Below, piece after piece: positions 1 through 6,394 of a stretch of 10,859 nucleotides of DNA (within the stretch, counting starts at the first letter, position 1; every line of letters starts with the position of its first letter). The stretch is taken from contig JAIXPU010000038.1 of the NCBI GenBank assembly GCA_027486075.1, forward strand, positions 1 to 10,859, read 5' to 3'. This DNA comes from Streptomycetaceae bacterium. Lineage in GTDB: Bacteria; Actinomycetota; Actinomycetes; Nanopelagicales; Nanopelagicaceae. The notes under the pieces are model-generated. The model had not been told where the DNA came from. It saw nothing but the letters and a program-made list of their open reading frames with translations, and did not search any database. The position numbers and the translations under genes were made by a program.

Positions 1-296
1 ATCTCTGGATCAGATTCCGTGACTGGGTCAAAATCAAATGCTCCACCTGCGCAGTTGATTAATACAGCAACTGGCTTTCCAGAAAGGTGAGTGGCAAGTG
101 AATCAACACTTGTTTGGTCTGTGACATCAAGAGCGAACGCTTCAATCTCTGAATTACTCTTGGCAAGTTCGTTAAGGCGATCTGTGCGTCTTGCTGCAGC
201 AATCACGTGATAGCCATTATCAGCAAGTAATTGCGCTGTTGCTGCGCCAATCCCGCTGCTTGCTCCTGTAATCACTGCATATTCACGTGTACTCAT
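1..296 (-). CDS. SDR family NAD(P)-dependent oxidoreductase, partial (C-terminal part outside window)
   Basis: This is the first 98 codons of a classical short-chain dehydrogenase/reductase, read on the minus strand from an ATG at 296 and cut by the window edge. The protein begins MSTREYAVITGASSGIG. The glycine-rich cofactor motif TGASSGIG is at residues 10-17. The arginine pair R36-R37 after the second beta strand suggests NADP(H) preference. D57 lies in the DVTD adenine-binding motif, and the NNAG-type motif is NCAG at 81-84, with Cys in the second place. The catalytic Ser, Tyr and Lys would lie beyond the edge, so the substrate cannot be guessed. The gene diverges from the DUF4389 gene with only 35 bases between the two start codons. 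There is no Shine-Dalgarno sequence; a TANNNT hexamer 6 bases upstream suggests a leaderless mRNA. Confidence 0.93.
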   Translation of the reverse strand, partial: MSTREYAVITGASSGIGAATAQLLADNGYHVIAAARRTDRLNELAKSNSEIEAFALDVTDQTSVDSLATHLSGKPVAVLINCAGGAFDFDPVTESDPE

Positions 297-302
297 TAGG
301 TA

Positions 303-308
303 AGGGTA
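303..308 (-). promoter_or_regulatory. Putative -10 element of a leaderless promoter for the SDR gene
   Basis: On the minus strand the hexamer TACCCT (TANNNT pattern) is followed by six bases and then the ATG at 296, so transcription would begin at or next to the start codon. No convincing -35 hexamer and no Shine-Dalgarno sequence are present. The same geometry recurs at four other starts in the window, which is the main support. Confidence 0.5.
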
Positions 309-319
309 TATCCAGAGGC

Positions 320-325
320 TAGGAT
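320..325 (+). promoter_or_regulatory. Putative -10 element of a leaderless promoter for the DUF4389 gene
   Basis: TAGGAT (TANNNT) is followed by TGAACT and then the ATG at 332, a six-base spacing that places the transcription start on the start codon. It lies head to head with the minus-strand -10 at 303-308. No good -35 is visible, and no Shine-Dalgarno sequence precedes 332. Confidence 0.5.
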
Positions 326-331
326 TGAACT

Positions 332-916
332 ATGAGCAAACAAGTAAAAACTGATATCGAAGTCGCGTATAAGAAGCGAAATAAGGCAACTGTTTTCTGG
401 CGTGGAATCCTAGTTTTTCCAGTTGCTGTCTTTATTGGCGCCTTCGCGGTTAATAGCAATTCAGGTTTTTTGGCTGGATTTATTGTTATCCCAGCGCTCC
501 TTGCTCTCGTTGTGCGTGAGGTCTACCCAAGTTACTTGCTGACCTTTAACCATGCCCTACTCGAACTACACACTCGTGTGGTCGCCTACGCGCTTTTGCT
601 TACAGATGACTACCCATCCATAGAACGCAACAAGGATATAGCGGTGATATTCCCTGACATTAAGGGTGGAAAGACTCTCAACCGCTGGTTGCCGCTCGTG
701 AAGTGGTTCCTCGCCATCCCGTTGATTATTGTTGGATTGATCTACTCAATCATTGCACTTGGTATGACCTTCATTGCTTGGATTATGACTTGGTCAACAG
801 GTAATTATCCAAAGTGGGCTGGAAAATTCGTTCTTTCAACAGTGCGCTTCTGGAATCGTGTTAATGGCTATGCATTCCTCCTCGTCTCAGATAAGTACCC
901 TTCTTTCGGACTCTAA
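332..916 (+). CDS. DUF4389 domain-containing membrane protein
   Basis: This 194-residue integral membrane protein has no known biochemical role. Hydrophobic segments lie near residues 24-40, 46-61, and 124-153 (probably two helices). The C-terminal part has the DUF4389 pattern: a KWFLAIP helix start, then STGNYP, then RVNGYAFLLVSDKYPSF at the end. A shorter copy of the same pattern occurs in the first half (YPSYLL at 65-70, then RVVAYALLLTDDYPS at 82-96), so the protein looks like an internal duplication. The ATG at 332 has no Shine-Dalgarno sequence and is probably leaderless. The stop overlaps the start of the next gene as TAATG, so the two are co-transcribed and probably translationally coupled. 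The family assignment is from memory of the motif pattern. Confidence 0.85.
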   Translation: MSKQVKTDIEVAYKKRNKATVFWRGILVFPVAVFIGAFAVNSNSGFLAGFIVIPALLALVVREVYPSYLLTFNHALLELHTRVVAYALLLTDDYPSIERNKDIAVIFPDIKGGKTLNRWLPLVKWFLAIPLIIVGLIYSIIALGMTFIAWIMTWSTGNYPKWAGKFVLSTVRFWNRVNGYAFLLVSDKYPSFGL

Positions 917-1374
917 TGACTGTAACGACTCGTCCAATAACAGCTAGCGATAAAGAGCGCTGGTTGGTTCTCTGGCAAGGATATTTAGATTTCTACAAGA
1001 CTGCCGTTACTCCTGAACAAACTGAGCGCACCTGGAATCGCATTATGGATCCAGAGTTCAATATGAAGTGCGCAGTTGCTGAATCTGAAGGCAAAGTTAT
1101 TGGGTTTACAACATATAACTTACAGAATTCAACCTGGTCCCCCAATGGACACTGCTATCTCGAAGACCTATTTGTAGACCCATCAGTTCGTGGTCAAGGT
1201 GCGGGACGTGCTCTTATTGATTACGTCAAGGCATACGCCCTTGAAATGAAATGCTCTCGTCTTTATTGGAATACCGATGAAGATAACGCGACTGCACGAA
1301 AGCTTTATGACACCTACGTTCTTGAGTCTGGAAAGCGCCAATACCGGGTTCAACTGCAAGATATTGCAGAGTAG
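916..1374 (+). CDS. GNAT family N-acetyltransferase
   Basis: This 152-residue protein spans a full single GNAT domain, which transfers an acetyl group from acetyl-CoA to an amine. Motif A is complete: strand residues LEDLFVDP (82-89) lead into the acetyl-CoA pyrophosphate loop R92-G-Q-G95-A-G97. Motif B is NATARKLYD at 124-132, the usual helix that packs near the thiol of CoA. The acceptor substrate cannot be predicted. The start ATG overlaps the stop of the upstream DUF4389 gene (TAATG at 914-918) and has no Shine-Dalgarno sequence of its own, so it is probably translated by reinitiation from its neighbour. Its TAG stop directly abuts the stop of the convergent GNAT gene. The two neighbouring GNAT proteins are not close copies of each other. 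Confidence 0.9.
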   Translation: MTVTTRPITASDKERWLVLWQGYLDFYKTAVTPEQTERTWNRIMDPEFNMKCAVAESEGKVIGFTTYNLQNSTWSPNGHCYLEDLFVDPSVRGQGAGRALIDYVKAYALEMKCSRLYWNTDEDNATARKLYDTYVLESGKRQYRVQLQDIAE

Positions 1375-1872
1375 CTACCTGACTGCTTCTCTAATCATTC
1401 GCTGGTAGAACAACCCCGGTTTTCGGGTGCTTTCTTGAGGCTCTCCCATAGTGACAAAACCAATTCTTTCGTATGCCTTTATCGCAATCTCATTATCAAT
1501 CCAGACTCCCAGACCTTGCTTCTGCCAGTTACGTTCGTTGGCTTGTAAATCCATGTAGTGAAAGAGAGCACGCAAGGCTCCATGCTGACGATATTCAGGG
1601 TTGACCCAACAACTTCCTACCCAGGCCGTCGCTCCAAAATCGCCCTTAAGGTTTTCAACTGTCATGATGCCGATATCTTCGCCAGCAACAGATGCAACAA
1701 TTCCAACGTACTGACGCGCTTTAGACCGCCACTCCTCTTCGCTGTAAAGCACTTCTGCTTCCAAACTGCTGCCAAATGCATGTCCATCGCTTTCAAGAGC
1801 TGCAATTCGCATATCCCGGTATCGCTGCCATTGGTCTTCACTTAGCTCTTCAACCAAGACTGCAGATGTCAT
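1375..1872 (-). CDS. GNAT family N-acetyltransferase (second copy, distinct subfamily)
   Basis: This is a 165-residue single-domain acetyltransferase on the minus strand. I start it at the ATG at 1872 (MTSAVLVEELSEDQW). In-frame starts exist upstream (ATG at 1884, GTG at 1899), but the hexamer TATGAT lies seven bases before 1872 with a TTCAAA -35 seventeen bases further up, and the GNAT fold normally begins at this point. The N-terminal DMRIAALESDGHAFGSS (20-36) is a familiar opening for this subfamily. Motif A is WVNPEYRQHGALR: R95 and G98 fit the Q/R-x-x-G-x-G/A loop, but the last position is L100. Motif B is the AYERIGF stretch at 133-139. The substrate is unknown. The convergent neighbour ends on the adjoining base; the upstream copper monooxygenase gene ends 58 bases before this start. 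Confidence 0.88.
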   Translation of the reverse strand: MTSAVLVEELSEDQWQRYRDMRIAALESDGHAFGSSLEAEVLYSEEEWRSKARQYVGIVASVAGEDIGIMTVENLKGDFGATAWVGSCWVNPEYRQHGALRALFHYMDLQANERNWQKQGLGVWIDNEIAIKAYERIGFVTMGEPQESTRKPGLFYQRMIREAVR

Positions 1873-1879
1873 GCCGCAA

Positions 1880-1908
1880 ATCATAGGAGAAGTCAGCACA
1901 TGTTTGAA
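1880..1908 (-). promoter_or_regulatory. Putative leaderless promoter for the second GNAT gene
   Basis: Read on the minus strand, TTCAAA (1903-1908) and TATGAT (1880-1885) are separated by 17 bases, and TATGAT is followed by seven bases and the ATG at 1872. TATGAT differs from TATAAT at one position and TTCAAA matches TTGACA at four of six. It sits in the 58-base gap after the copper monooxygenase gene, so the GNAT gene probably has its own promoter. This element also decides the start codon choice. Confidence 0.55.
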
Positions 1909-1930
1909 CGTGCGACTGATGGGCTAATCG

Positions 1931-3043
1931 CTAGCGTGTTGCAGCAATAACTCCTAAGCACATCTCATCTGAAGAACCTTCACCCCATGTGACGTATCGC
2001 GGCTCTAGATTTCGTAGCGCCGGCAACTTCTGTCGCAGAGTTGGATCAAAGGTGCATTCAACGCGAATTGTGTCGCCTGGAGCTACTTTGATTGGGGTCT
2101 TCAAAACTGTCGATGACTGATCATCAAAATCATAGTTCTGACGATTCAGAAGTATTTTCTCGGATGCTGTTCCAGGATTGAGAATCAATTTGAGCGAGCG
2201 ACCAAGTAGGTGCATGTGTGGCGCTGCAGCAATCACAGTCAGGTGCTTATCCATCACTTTGTCGCAACGAGAAATCAAGCTTGGCTTTGGGTTAAACGGA
2301 TCGTTCTTACAAAGAACATTGATGCCAGCTGCTTCAAAGGCACTTGTCGTACTGGTGCGCGCAGCCAAATCAAGAAGTGAGTTCTTGCGATCACAGAGCG
2401 GACCGGTGACCCCTGCCGGGCAGGCTAATTCAACTGGCGCTGGAAAGAGTTCGACCTGCAACTGCTTCACCGTTGCTCCCTTTGCAGGTATCGCTTCTAT
2501 GATGATTTTTGATTGATCGGTTTCAATCTTGCCGCCGCCTGCCGCAAGTAAGTTGTAGTGGACCTGTAGGACTAACTTCTCACCTTTTTTAAAAGGAATT
2601 CCATATCCCTTAGGAGATACATCTTTTCCACGACCAGGGGCCCAAGAACTTAACCACGGAGATGTAAGAAAGGATGAAAACATCGATCCTAAACCTGAGC
2701 CACCAAAACAGGGCCACCCTTTGCCATTCTTATCGGCAGCAACAGCTTCTGCAACGTCAGCTTGAGTTACGCGGAACATGATTGCGTGATGAACATAGTT
2801 CTTCTTCTGTGGCACAAACTCAACAGATTTAATCACTGAGTCTTCAGTGACCTTAGGGTCTAAGAGAAAACAACGATAATCATCGGTTCCATTATTTGGC
2901 GCTGCTGGCAGATGAGCTTTCACCATTTTGGCGACGTAAAACTTTGACTTGGCAGCACCTGCCTGCGGTGCAACTGCGAGTGTCGAAATCAAGAGAGTGA
3001 CCAGACCCACAATCACTGGGCTCAATTTAGATCGACTCTTCAT
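1931..3043 (-). CDS. Secreted copper type II, ascorbate-dependent-type monooxygenase (PHM/DBM-like)
   Basis: This 370-residue exported protein has the two-domain fold signature of peptidylglycine alpha-hydroxylating monooxygenase and dopamine beta-monooxygenase, which hydroxylate C-H bonds using two coppers and O2. A signal peptide occupies about residues 1-31 (basic start, hydrophobic 10-24, then PQAGAA). The ligand set is intact: H85 and H86 in VHHAIMF and H162 in QVHYN for the first copper; H276 and H278 in PHMHLLG and M361 in DEMCLG for the second. Several cysteines (58, 112, 208, 217, 245, 260, 330, 362) could form disulfides. The length fits a catalytic core with no extra domains, and there is no amidating lyase domain. 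The substrate is unknown. It is transcribed divergently from the hydrolase/ABC fusion over 61 bases. The ATG at 3043 lacks a Shine-Dalgarno sequence but has TATTCT six bases upstream. Confidence 0.82.
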   Translation of the reverse strand: MKSRSKLSPVIVGLVTLLISTLAVAPQAGAAKSKFYVAKMVKAHLPAAPNNGTDDYRCFLLDPKVTEDSVIKSVEFVPQKKNYVHHAIMFRVTQADVAEAVAADKNGKGWPCFGGSGLGSMFSSFLTSPWLSSWAPGRGKDVSPKGYGIPFKKGEKLVLQVHYNLLAAGGGKIETDQSKIIIEAIPAKGATVKQLQVELFPAPVELACPAGVTGPLCDRKNSLLDLAARTSTTSAFEAAGINVLCKNDPFNPKPSLISRCDKVMDKHLTVIAAAPHMHLLGRSLKLILNPGTASEKILLNRQNYDFDDQSSTVLKTPIKVAPGDTIRVECTFDPTLRQKLPALRNLEPRYVTWGEGSSDEMCLGVIAATR

Positions 3044-3049
3044 GGCGCG

Positions 3050-3055
3050 AGAATA
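3050..3055 (-). promoter_or_regulatory. Putative -10 element of a leaderless promoter for the copper monooxygenase gene
   Basis: On the minus strand TATTCT (TANNNT) is followed by CGCGCC and then the ATG at 3043, a six-base spacing consistent with a transcript that starts at the start codon. No clear -35 and no Shine-Dalgarno sequence are present. Confidence 0.5.
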
Positions 3056-3092
3056 CCCAAGCTTTCATTATGCAGCAGCCTGAGATTGGCAA

Positions 3093-3098
3093 TATCTT
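3093..3098 (+). promoter_or_regulatory. Putative -10 element of a leaderless promoter for the hydrolase/ABC operon
   Basis: TATCTT (TANNNT) is followed by TGCACA and the ATG at 3105, again a six-base spacing. There is no Shine-Dalgarno sequence. The divergent -10 for the copper monooxygenase lies about 40 bases away in the same 61-base gap, so the two promoters could share a regulator site, though no clear operator is visible. Confidence 0.5.
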
Positions 3099-3104
3099 TG
3101 CACA

Positions 3105-5549
3105 ATGAAATTGCGCGCTCTGGTTTTGGCTTTAACGGTAACTGCGCTCTTGCCCATTCACTCTGTTGCGGCCGAGGTCACAAGTAAATCTCAGCAGACA
3201 GCGCCCGGTATCTTCATCGACACTTCAATCTACCTGCCTAAGAAAACTCCCGCTCCTGCGATTCTCCTTGCACATGGTTTTGGCGGCTCAAAAGATTCAG
3301 TCGTTACTGAAGCGCAAGCTTTTCAAAAACGTGGTTACGTTGTTATGACTTGGACCGCCCGTGGATTCGGAAAATCAACTGGGCAGATTTCCATGAACTC
3401 ACTCTCTGCAGAAATTGCAGATGTCCAGCAGCTCATATCTACGCTAGGTAAACGTAAGGATGTTCTGCAAGATCGCACGGGTGATCCTGTCGTTGGTATC
3501 GCGGGTGGCTCTTACGGCGGTGCTGCAGCTCTACTAACCGCATCACAAGATAAGCGTATTGATGCGGTTGTTGCCGACATTACCTGGAACGATTTAAGCC
3601 AGGCGCTGTTTCCGCAGTCATCTAGCGACCTTGCAGAGGCAGGACCTTTTAAGAAAATTTGGACCGGCACCTTCTTTGCTCTAGCAACGTTACAGAGCGC
3701 CTACCTAGGTGAATGTGGCGCCCTCACTAATGAATGGTGTTCTGCTTACAAGAGCGCGGTCATGAATGGGCAGCCAAGTGCTGCAGAGCGAAAGCTTCTA
3801 CGTTCTGTCTCTCCAGTCTCATTCCTTTCTTCTATTAAGGCGCCAACGCTGCTATCGCAAGGTCAAGCAGATTCACTCTTTCCGTTAAATGAAAGTTCAC
3901 AGACTGCTGCAGTCTTAAAGAAGAACGGTGTTCCACTCTCAATGATCTGGCACGCAGCAGGCCATGACGGTGGAGCTGACGAGAAGAAATATCTACAAGA
4001 GCAGTACTCTCGCTGGTTTGATAAGCATTTGTTGAAGCAAGAGATAGATTTCCCTCTTTTCCAATTTACCAAGACCAATGGCTCAATCTCTCTCCAGGAT
4101 TCAACTGCCATTCCAAAGTCATTTACTGCAACGCGTTTACCTTTTGAAGCAGAGATGAAGAAGCTTCCGCTCCTTGCCCAGCCTGCAGCAATGTCATATC
4201 CAGTGGGTGGAATTCCTAGCGCCATTTCTTCTCTACCTGGAATTGGGTCAGCCGGAAGTTTGGCTGCCACTGTGGCTTCAAGTTTTGCTGGATTTAGTCC
4301 AGCTTTTGTTCCTGGCCAGAGCGGATTTTTAGATAGCGCAGTACTCCAAGAGCCAATTTCAGTAACTGGTTCATCTCGAATCAAGGTACGTGTTACAAGT
4401 ACCACCGGAGAAGCAACGCTCTTCTTCTCGCTTGTCACTAAGTCACCAAGTGGCGCAGTTTCACAACCAAATGGCATCGTTGCGCCAATTCGATTGACCA
4501 ATATTCCAGCAGAGGGCCGTGACATCACAGTCACACTTCCTGCAGTTATTCTCGATGCAGCAATCGGTGACACTGTGGCAATTGGAATTTCAAGTACCGA
4601 CCAAGGTTATGAACTGCCTAAATCTCCCGCCTTCTACTCTGTGACAGCGCAATCTCCTCTGGAATATCCCGTCATTAGCGCAGTACCTGCAGCAGGAACA
4701 AGTGCTAATTGGCTCTGGCCCATCTTGGCTTTACTGACTCTCTTTGGAGCGATAGTTCTTGTCTATATCCGTAGACCACGCCCATCTGCACAAGAGCGTG
4801 ATGAAGATTTCTTAGTACAAGTCGAAAACCTTTCTAAGACCTATAAAGATGGATATCGCGCAGTTGATGGCCTTTCATTCACAGTAAGTCGTGGACAAGT
4901 AGTTGGGCTCTTGGGTCCTAATGGCGCAGGAAAGACAACCACGCTACGAATGTTGATGGGACTTATCTTCCCAACTGAAGGTTCCATCTATATGGATGGC
5001 AAGGCTGTCTATCCAGGATCTCCGGCTCTAGCCAACCTCGGAAGCTTTGTTGAAGGCCCAGGATTCTTGCCGCACCTCACAGGTCGTGAAAATCTTGATC
5101 TCTACTGGAAATCTATTGGGCGCACCAGTGATAAGTATTTAGATGAAGTCATCAGCATTACAAAGTTAGGAACCGCACTCGATAAAAAGGTCCGCTCTTA
5201 CAGCCAAGGAATGCGTCAACGCTTAGCGATTGCACAAGCCATGCTTGGTATGCCTGACCTGCTGGTTTTGGATGAACCGACCAACGGCCTTGACCCACAA
5301 CAAATTGCTGAGATGCGCCAAGTTCTAAAGGATTACGCAAAGACTGGCCGTACTGTCATTGTTTCTTCTCACTTACTGGCAGAAGTCCAACAAACTTGTT
5401 CACACGTTGTGCTTATGCACCGCGGAAAATTGATTGCCTTTGGCCCTATGAAGAAGATTCTGACCAAGAACCGACAAGCACGAAGCCTGGAAGAGATCTT
5501 CCTTGAGTTAATTGGCGATGACCTAGTTATCGGCAAGGAGTTGTCATGA
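3105..5549 (+). CDS. Fusion protein: exported S15/CocE-like alpha/beta hydrolase joined by one TM helix to an ABC transporter ATPase
   Basis: This 814-residue protein carries two functions. A signal peptide (about 1-23, ending SVAA) precedes an alpha/beta hydrolase with an HGFG oxyanion motif (57-60), nucleophile S136 in GGSYGG, probable acid D256 and base H287 (AAGHDGG). Residues about 400-520 resemble the jelly-roll C-terminal domain of X-prolyl dipeptidyl peptidases. A transmembrane helix (about 536-555), followed by the basic stretch RRPRP, leads to a complete ABC ATPase: Walker A GPNGAGKT (604-611), SQGMRQ signature (700-705), Walker B LLVLDEP (719-725) and H756. The topology predicts the hydrolase outside and the ATPase inside. 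The reading frame is continuous, so the fusion is not an annotation artefact. Overlap (ATGA) with the permease gene indicates one exporter. The hydrolase substrate (peptide, ester or other) and the exported compound are unknown. Confidence 0.88.
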   Translation: MKLRALVLALTVTALLPIHSVAAEVTSKSQQTAPGIFIDTSIYLPKKTPAPAILLAHGFGGSKDSVVTEAQAFQKRGYVVMTWTARGFGKSTGQISMNSLSAEIADVQQLISTLGKRKDVLQDRTGDPVVGIAGGSYGGAAALLTASQDKRIDAVVADITWNDLSQALFPQSSSDLAEAGPFKKIWTGTFFALATLQSAYLGECGALTNEWCSAYKSAVMNGQPSAAERKLLRSVSPVSFLSSIKAPTLLSQGQADSLFPLNESSQTAAVLKKNGVPLSMIWHAAGHDGGADEKKYLQEQYSRWFDKHLLKQEIDFPLFQFTKTNGSISLQDSTAIPKSFTATRLPFEAEMKKLPLLAQPAAMSYPVGGIPSAISSLPGIGSAGSLAATVASSFAGFSPAFVPGQSGFLDSAVLQEPISVTGSSRIKVRVTSTTGEATLFFSLVTKSPSGAVSQPNGIVAPIRLTNIPAEGRDITVTLPAVILDAAIGDTVAIGISSTDQGYELPKSPAFYSVTAQSPLEYPVISAVPAAGTSANWLWPILALLTLFGAIVLVYIRRPRPSAQERDEDFLVQVENLSKTYKDGYRAVDGLSFTVSRGQVVGLLGPNGAGKTTTLRMLMGLIFPTEGSIYMDGKAVYPGSPALANLGSFVEGPGFLPHLTGRENLDLYWKSIGRTSDKYLDEVISITKLGTALDKKVRSYSQGMRQRLAIAQAMLGMPDLLVLDEPTNGLDPQQIAEMRQVLKDYAKTGRTVIVSSHLLAEVQQTCSHVVLMHRGKLIAFGPMKKILTKNRQARSLEEIFLELIGDDLVIGKELS

Positions 5550-6394
5550 CATATCAAGCAAATCAAACTCTTCCGTATCGCGTAGAGCTCTATCGCCAAC
5601 TTAAGCGCAAGCGCACCGCCTTCGCCTATGGGTTCGTGCTCTCACTTCCAATTCTTGTTGCTATCGCGGTGAAATTCGGTCCATCTGGAAATAGTGGCGG
5701 CCCTACTCGTCTTGGCTCTGGAACAACCGACTTGATTGGTTTAGCAACGCTAGGAGCCGCAAACTTCACCACCACAATGCTCTATTTCTCTACTCCATTC
5801 TTGCTTGTCACCGTAATCGCGCTCTTCAATGGCGACACAGTGGCGAGTGAAGCATCGTGGTCAACGCTGCGTTATCTACTCGCATCCCCTGTTCCTCGTA
5901 CGCGCCTTTTACTCCAAAAGATCAAGGTCAGTCTGACACTCTCGCTTATCGCTGTTTTATTGGTACCGCTCTCAGCATGGATTGTCGGCGCTATCGCCTT
6001 CGGATTTAAACCGCTACAGACTCCGCTGGGCGCCACCTTCGATAATGCAACAGCGCTTTCACGTATCGGGATCATGACTGGATATTTGGCAATTTCACTG
6101 CTCTTTGTTGCAGGACTCGCCTTTTACTTAAGCGTTCGCACCGATGCACCACTAGGCGCCGTTGGCGTTGCTGTCGGAACCTCAATCTTGCTCAATATTT
6201 TGGATGCAATTACCGCACTAGGTGTCGTGCGCGAATGGTTACCCGTGCACTATGCCTTTAGTTGGTTTGATGCGCTCTCAATCACGATCGATTGGTCGCA
6301 GATGATTCGTGGAGCTTCTTACTGCGCTATGGCAGGAATACTCTTCTACGCACTTGCCATCATGAAGTTTGCTAAGAAAGACGTTACTTCTTAA
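5546..6394 (+). CDS. ABC-2 type transporter permease
   Basis: This 282-residue polytopic membrane protein should be the membrane partner of the ATPase domain encoded just upstream. About six hydrophobic segments are visible (roughly 26-44, 64-95, 129-153, 173-195, 201-225 and 255-275). The cytoplasmic stretch near 97-125 (DTVASEASWSTLRYLLASP, then VPRTRLLLQK) is typical of ABC-2 permeases, where it forms the coupling region that contacts the ATPase. Its ATG overlaps the upstream stop as ATGA, with AAGGAG at 5535-5540 five bases before it. A single permease gene implies a homodimer with two fusion chains, so the complex would display two hydrolase domains. The 3' end overlaps the convergent PGPGW gene by 11 bases. 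The transported substrate is unknown. Confidence 0.88.
   Translation: MTYQANQTLPYRVELYRQLKRKRTAFAYGFVLSLPILVAIAVKFGPSGNSGGPTRLGSGTTDLIGLATLGAANFTTTMLYFSTPFLLVTVIALFNGDTVASEASWSTLRYLLASPVPRTRLLLQKIKVSLTLSLIAVLLVPLSAWIVGAIAFGFKPLQTPLGATFDNATALSRIGIMTGYLAISLLFVAGLAFYLSVRTDAPLGAVGVAVGTSILLNILDAITALGVVREWLPVHYAFSWFDALSITIDWSQMIRGASYCAMAGILFYALAIMKFAKKDVTS

Noticed and set aside
1558..1845. A 95-codon open frame on the plus strand opposite the second GNAT gene
   Set aside because: The minus-strand GNAT frame has a coherent fold signature; the plus product has none.
1873..1899. Longer starts (ATG 1884 or GTG 1899) for the minus-strand GNAT gene
   Set aside because: The promoter-like TATGAT overlaps these codons and the extra residues do not resemble the family N-terminus.
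1931..3043. Reading the copper monooxygenase as a generic secreted hypothetical protein or a cytochrome
   Set aside because: There is no CXXCH haem motif, and the six PHM-type copper ligands occur in the right order and motif context.
3863..4573. A 236-codon open frame on the minus strand inside the hydrolase/ABC fusion gene
   Set aside because: It is fully antisense to a region with clear hydrolase and jelly-roll coding signal, has no recognisable domain and no ribosome-binding site; it looks like a by-product of codon use on the real strand.
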